A stretch of DNA of 62,064 nucleotides from GCA-002790365 sp964486645 (GTDB taxonomy: Bacteria > Bacteroidota > Ignavibacteria > Ignavibacteriales > Ignavibacteriaceae), in assembly GCA_964486645.1 (NCBI GenBank), contig CAZAOG010000003.1, positions 1 to 62,064 on the forward strand, read 5' to 3'. A model generated the notes under the pieces. That model ran no database searches, had not been told where the DNA came from, and worked only from the letters and a program-made list of their open reading frames with translations. The stretch's first letter is position 1. Each line of letters starts with the position of its first letter. Positions 60,568 through 62,064 of this stretch are shown here, piece after piece. A program made the translations under genes and the position numbers.

Positions 60568-61791
60568 TTATCTCAGCAAAATCATCTTTTTGGTATCGAC
60601 AAATTTGCCTGATTGTAATCTGTAGAAATAAATTCCGCTGGAAAGTTCTTGCCTGCCGCCGGGCAGGTTTTTGGCATCGAATGTAACGGAATAATTTCCC
60701 GCTGTTTTCTCTTCGTTAACCAAGGTTTTTACTGCTTTACCCAAAATATCATATAAAATAATTTTTACAAAACTGTTTTGGGGAACCGAATATCGGATTG
60801 TAGTTGCAGGGTTAAACGGATTCGGATAATTCTGCATCAGTTTGTAATCTTTAACGGGTGTGTTCAAATTATTGATTCCGGTAACGTTCATCGGAAAAAT
60901 TTTTGTAATTGAAAAATCAACCCAATATAAACCGTATAAGTTTGGAATAGCATCAATTAAAGCGTTTCCGATATCTTTTGCGGGATCCTTAAATTCTTTC
61001 CACCATATTTCATCCGACGGATAACCGATTTGATACGATACTTTATTGTTAGTAAAGTTATCGCTCCAAACTTTGAAATAATATTTCATCTGTTCTATTG
61101 AACTGAATTGTTGTCCGTCATCTATAAAAATTATGTCGCCTCTGTAAGTCGGGGGCATCCATTCCGGTCTGTAATGTTTCAAAAATAATTGATAATCAGG
61201 ATTAAAAGATTTGACCAAATTTTCCCATCTTTGTGCTTCTGCGTTAGTTACCGGTTTTCCTTCACTATAGTAATCTGCTTCGAGCCATTCAACGTCAATT
61301 CCAAAACCGACTACACTGGGATGATTAGCATATCGCGTAAGTATAACATTAATGAGTGTGTCGACACTTGCCGAGCCGGGTTCTACTTGGAGAAAAATTT
61401 TAATTCCTTCATTGTCGAATCTGTTGAAATACTCTTCATTCTGATCGTAATCCGATGCGAGTATATTTTTTGAAGCATAAGGAAACCCGATTCTGGTGTC
61501 CCCGTTACCTTCATAAATACTTACCAGCCAAATTGAAGAAGGAGAAGATTTAGTAAATTTATGTGACATTCCGTTACCGACATAAACCCAGTAATTTTCA
61601 TCAGGGAAAATGTTATCGGGATAAGAACTGTTTATTCTTGATGCCCGAAAACCTGCCAAACTTACATTCGAGTAACTATTCGATTGGGGGAATGATTCGA
61701 TACTTATTATAAAAATTGTGAATATTATATAACAAAATGTAAAATAGTGCTGTATGTCTTTTAATTTTAATATTTGAATCGCGAGTCTCAT
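60568..61791 (-). CDS. T9SS-secreted TIM-barrel glycosidase-like protein, unknown specificity
   Basis: The product has 407 residues. An N-terminal hydrophobic signal (about 14-37, FTFCYIIFTIFIIS) is followed by a single barrel-like domain (about 60-310). Strands and loops such as NEGIKIFLQVEPGS, VVGFGIDVEWLEADYY and GDIIFIDDGQQF recall GH18-like enzymes, where the D-x-E of the IDVEW strand would be catalytic; I cannot name the family. The C-terminus is a type IX sorting domain (NYPNPFNPATTIRYS ... GIYFYRL, ending KKMILLR), with the insertion LPGGRQE encoded by an imperfect palindrome at 60652-60667. It is probably a surface or secreted hydrolase. Confidence 0.7.
   Translation of the reverse strand: MRLAIQILKLKDIQHYFTFCYIIFTIFIISIESFPQSNSYSNVSLAGFRASRINSSYPDNIFPDENYWVYVGNGMSHKFTKSSPSSIWLVSIYEGNGDTRIGFPYASKNILASDYDQNEEYFNRFDNEGIKIFLQVEPGSASVDTLINVILTRYANHPSVVGFGIDVEWLEADYYSEGKPVTNAEAQRWENLVKSFNPDYQLFLKHYRPEWMPPTYRGDIIFIDDGQQFSSIEQMKYYFKVWSDNFTNNKVSYQIGYPSDEIWWKEFKDPAKDIGNALIDAIPNLYGLYWVDFSITKIFPMNVTGINNLNTPVKDYKLMQNYPNPFNPATTIRYSVPQNSFVKIILYDILGKAVKTLVNEEKTAGNYSVTFDAKNLPGGRQELSSGIYFYRLQSGKFVDTKKMILLR
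60652..60667. repeat. Second in-frame palindrome in a T9SS sorting domain
   Basis: CCTGCC-GCCG-GGCAGG, a 6-bp stem with a 4-base loop, encodes part of LPGGRQE on the minus strand. It occupies the same position in the sorting domain as the palindrome at 20881-20896. Confidence 0.8.
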
Positions 61792-61968
61792 TTAATTATA
61801 AAGCACTGCCGGTAGGAGGGATACCGGTAGAAATTATTTTAGTATATAGAAAATATTTTTAGCAACGGTAAATTAATAATAATTTCTTTATTACCACTTA
61901 ATTTTCGATTAGCAGCAATTTTATATCGACAAGAGGATAAATGAGCGGATATGCAGAAACCTCAAAAG

Positions 61969-62001
61969 AAACCTCCGACGTTTTTAAAACGTCGGAGGTT
62001 T
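61969..62001 (-). terminator. Terminator hairpin after the amidohydrolase fragment
   Basis: AAACCTCCGACGTTT (61969-61983) pairs perfectly with 61987-62001 (15 bp, 3-base loop), a few bases past the stop at 62005. Confidence 0.75.
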
Positions 62002-62004
62002 TCT

Positions 62005-62064
62005 TTATCTTCTTTTATAAACAATCTTTCCGTCAAAAATTGTCATATCAACTTTTACATCTTT
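62005..62064 (-). CDS. Amidohydrolase family protein, C-terminal fragment
   Basis: Only the last 19 residues are inside the window: KDVKVDMTIFDGKIVYKRR and a stop at 62005-62007. The text VDMTIFDGKIVYKR is the closing strand-turn-strand of the composite beta domain in amidohydrolases such as imidazolonepropionase-related or YtcJ-like enzymes. The gene continues beyond the right edge. Confidence 0.55.
   Translation of the reverse strand, partial: KDVKVDMTIFDGKIVYKRR

Overview
The window is AT-rich and looks like chromosome from a member of the Ignavibacteria (Bacteroidota/Chlorobi group) or a close relative. Three secreted proteins end in the type IX secretion sorting domain typical of that group (YPNPFNP ... 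GVYFYRL). PorV/PorQ-like and PorD-like (DUF4835) proteins are present. Promoters of the Bacteroidota type (TTTG, about 20 bases, TAnnTTTG) can be read, one of them perfect (7243-7274). No rRNA, phage, CRISPR array or intact insertion sequence was seen.

Layout. (1) 1-6.7 kb is an accessory, defence-like island: the truncated end of an Eco57I-type adenine methyltransferase/restriction enzyme, two neighbouring genes with phospholipase-D-like folds (one keeps the HxK motif, one lacks it), a DUF1828-type gene, and an unknown gene overlapping a PIN-domain RNase. Decayed copies of the methyltransferase 3' end lie between the cargo genes. (2) 6.9-14.2 kb is housekeeping: tRNA-Ser, glutaryl-CoA dehydrogenase, guaB, a glycosyltransferase, purD and a sterol-desaturase-like enzyme. 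A GxxExxY nuclease-fold gene framed by palindromes is wedged between gcdH and guaB. (3) 14.7-34.5 kb and 41.4-45.6 kb form a starch/maltodextrin locus: four GH13 enzymes, an SLC45-like sugar transporter, a two-propeller sensor kinase with a separate NarL-type regulator, and an operon of TonB-dependent receptor, very large secreted protein, PorV and a starch-binding-like T9SS protein, with no SusD. (4) 34.6-41 kb holds an SGNH hydrolase, a SurA-like foldase and a carbamoyltransferase/SxtJ/DUF5989 cell-surface module. (5) 45.9-49.3 kb holds tRNA-Leu, glnS and gltX. (6) 49.8-56 kb holds a hybrid histidine kinase with a degenerate ATPase domain, outer-membrane proteins and PorD. (7) 56-59.6 kb carries adjacent GNAT acyltransferase, serine palmitoyltransferase and SDR genes that match the three steps of bacterial ceramide synthesis. 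prmA, a T9SS glycosidase-like protein and the tail of an amidohydrolase follow.

The most unusual theme is small palindromic DNA. GC-rich palindromes sit in frame inside T9SS sorting domains. Others split duplicated 5' ends of both tRNA genes, and another family frames the GxxExxY gene. Together with a 41-bp tandem hairpin array and a 144-bp inverted-repeat element, they suggest several families of small mobile palindromes. All calls come from reading sequence and translation by eye; no database search was run.
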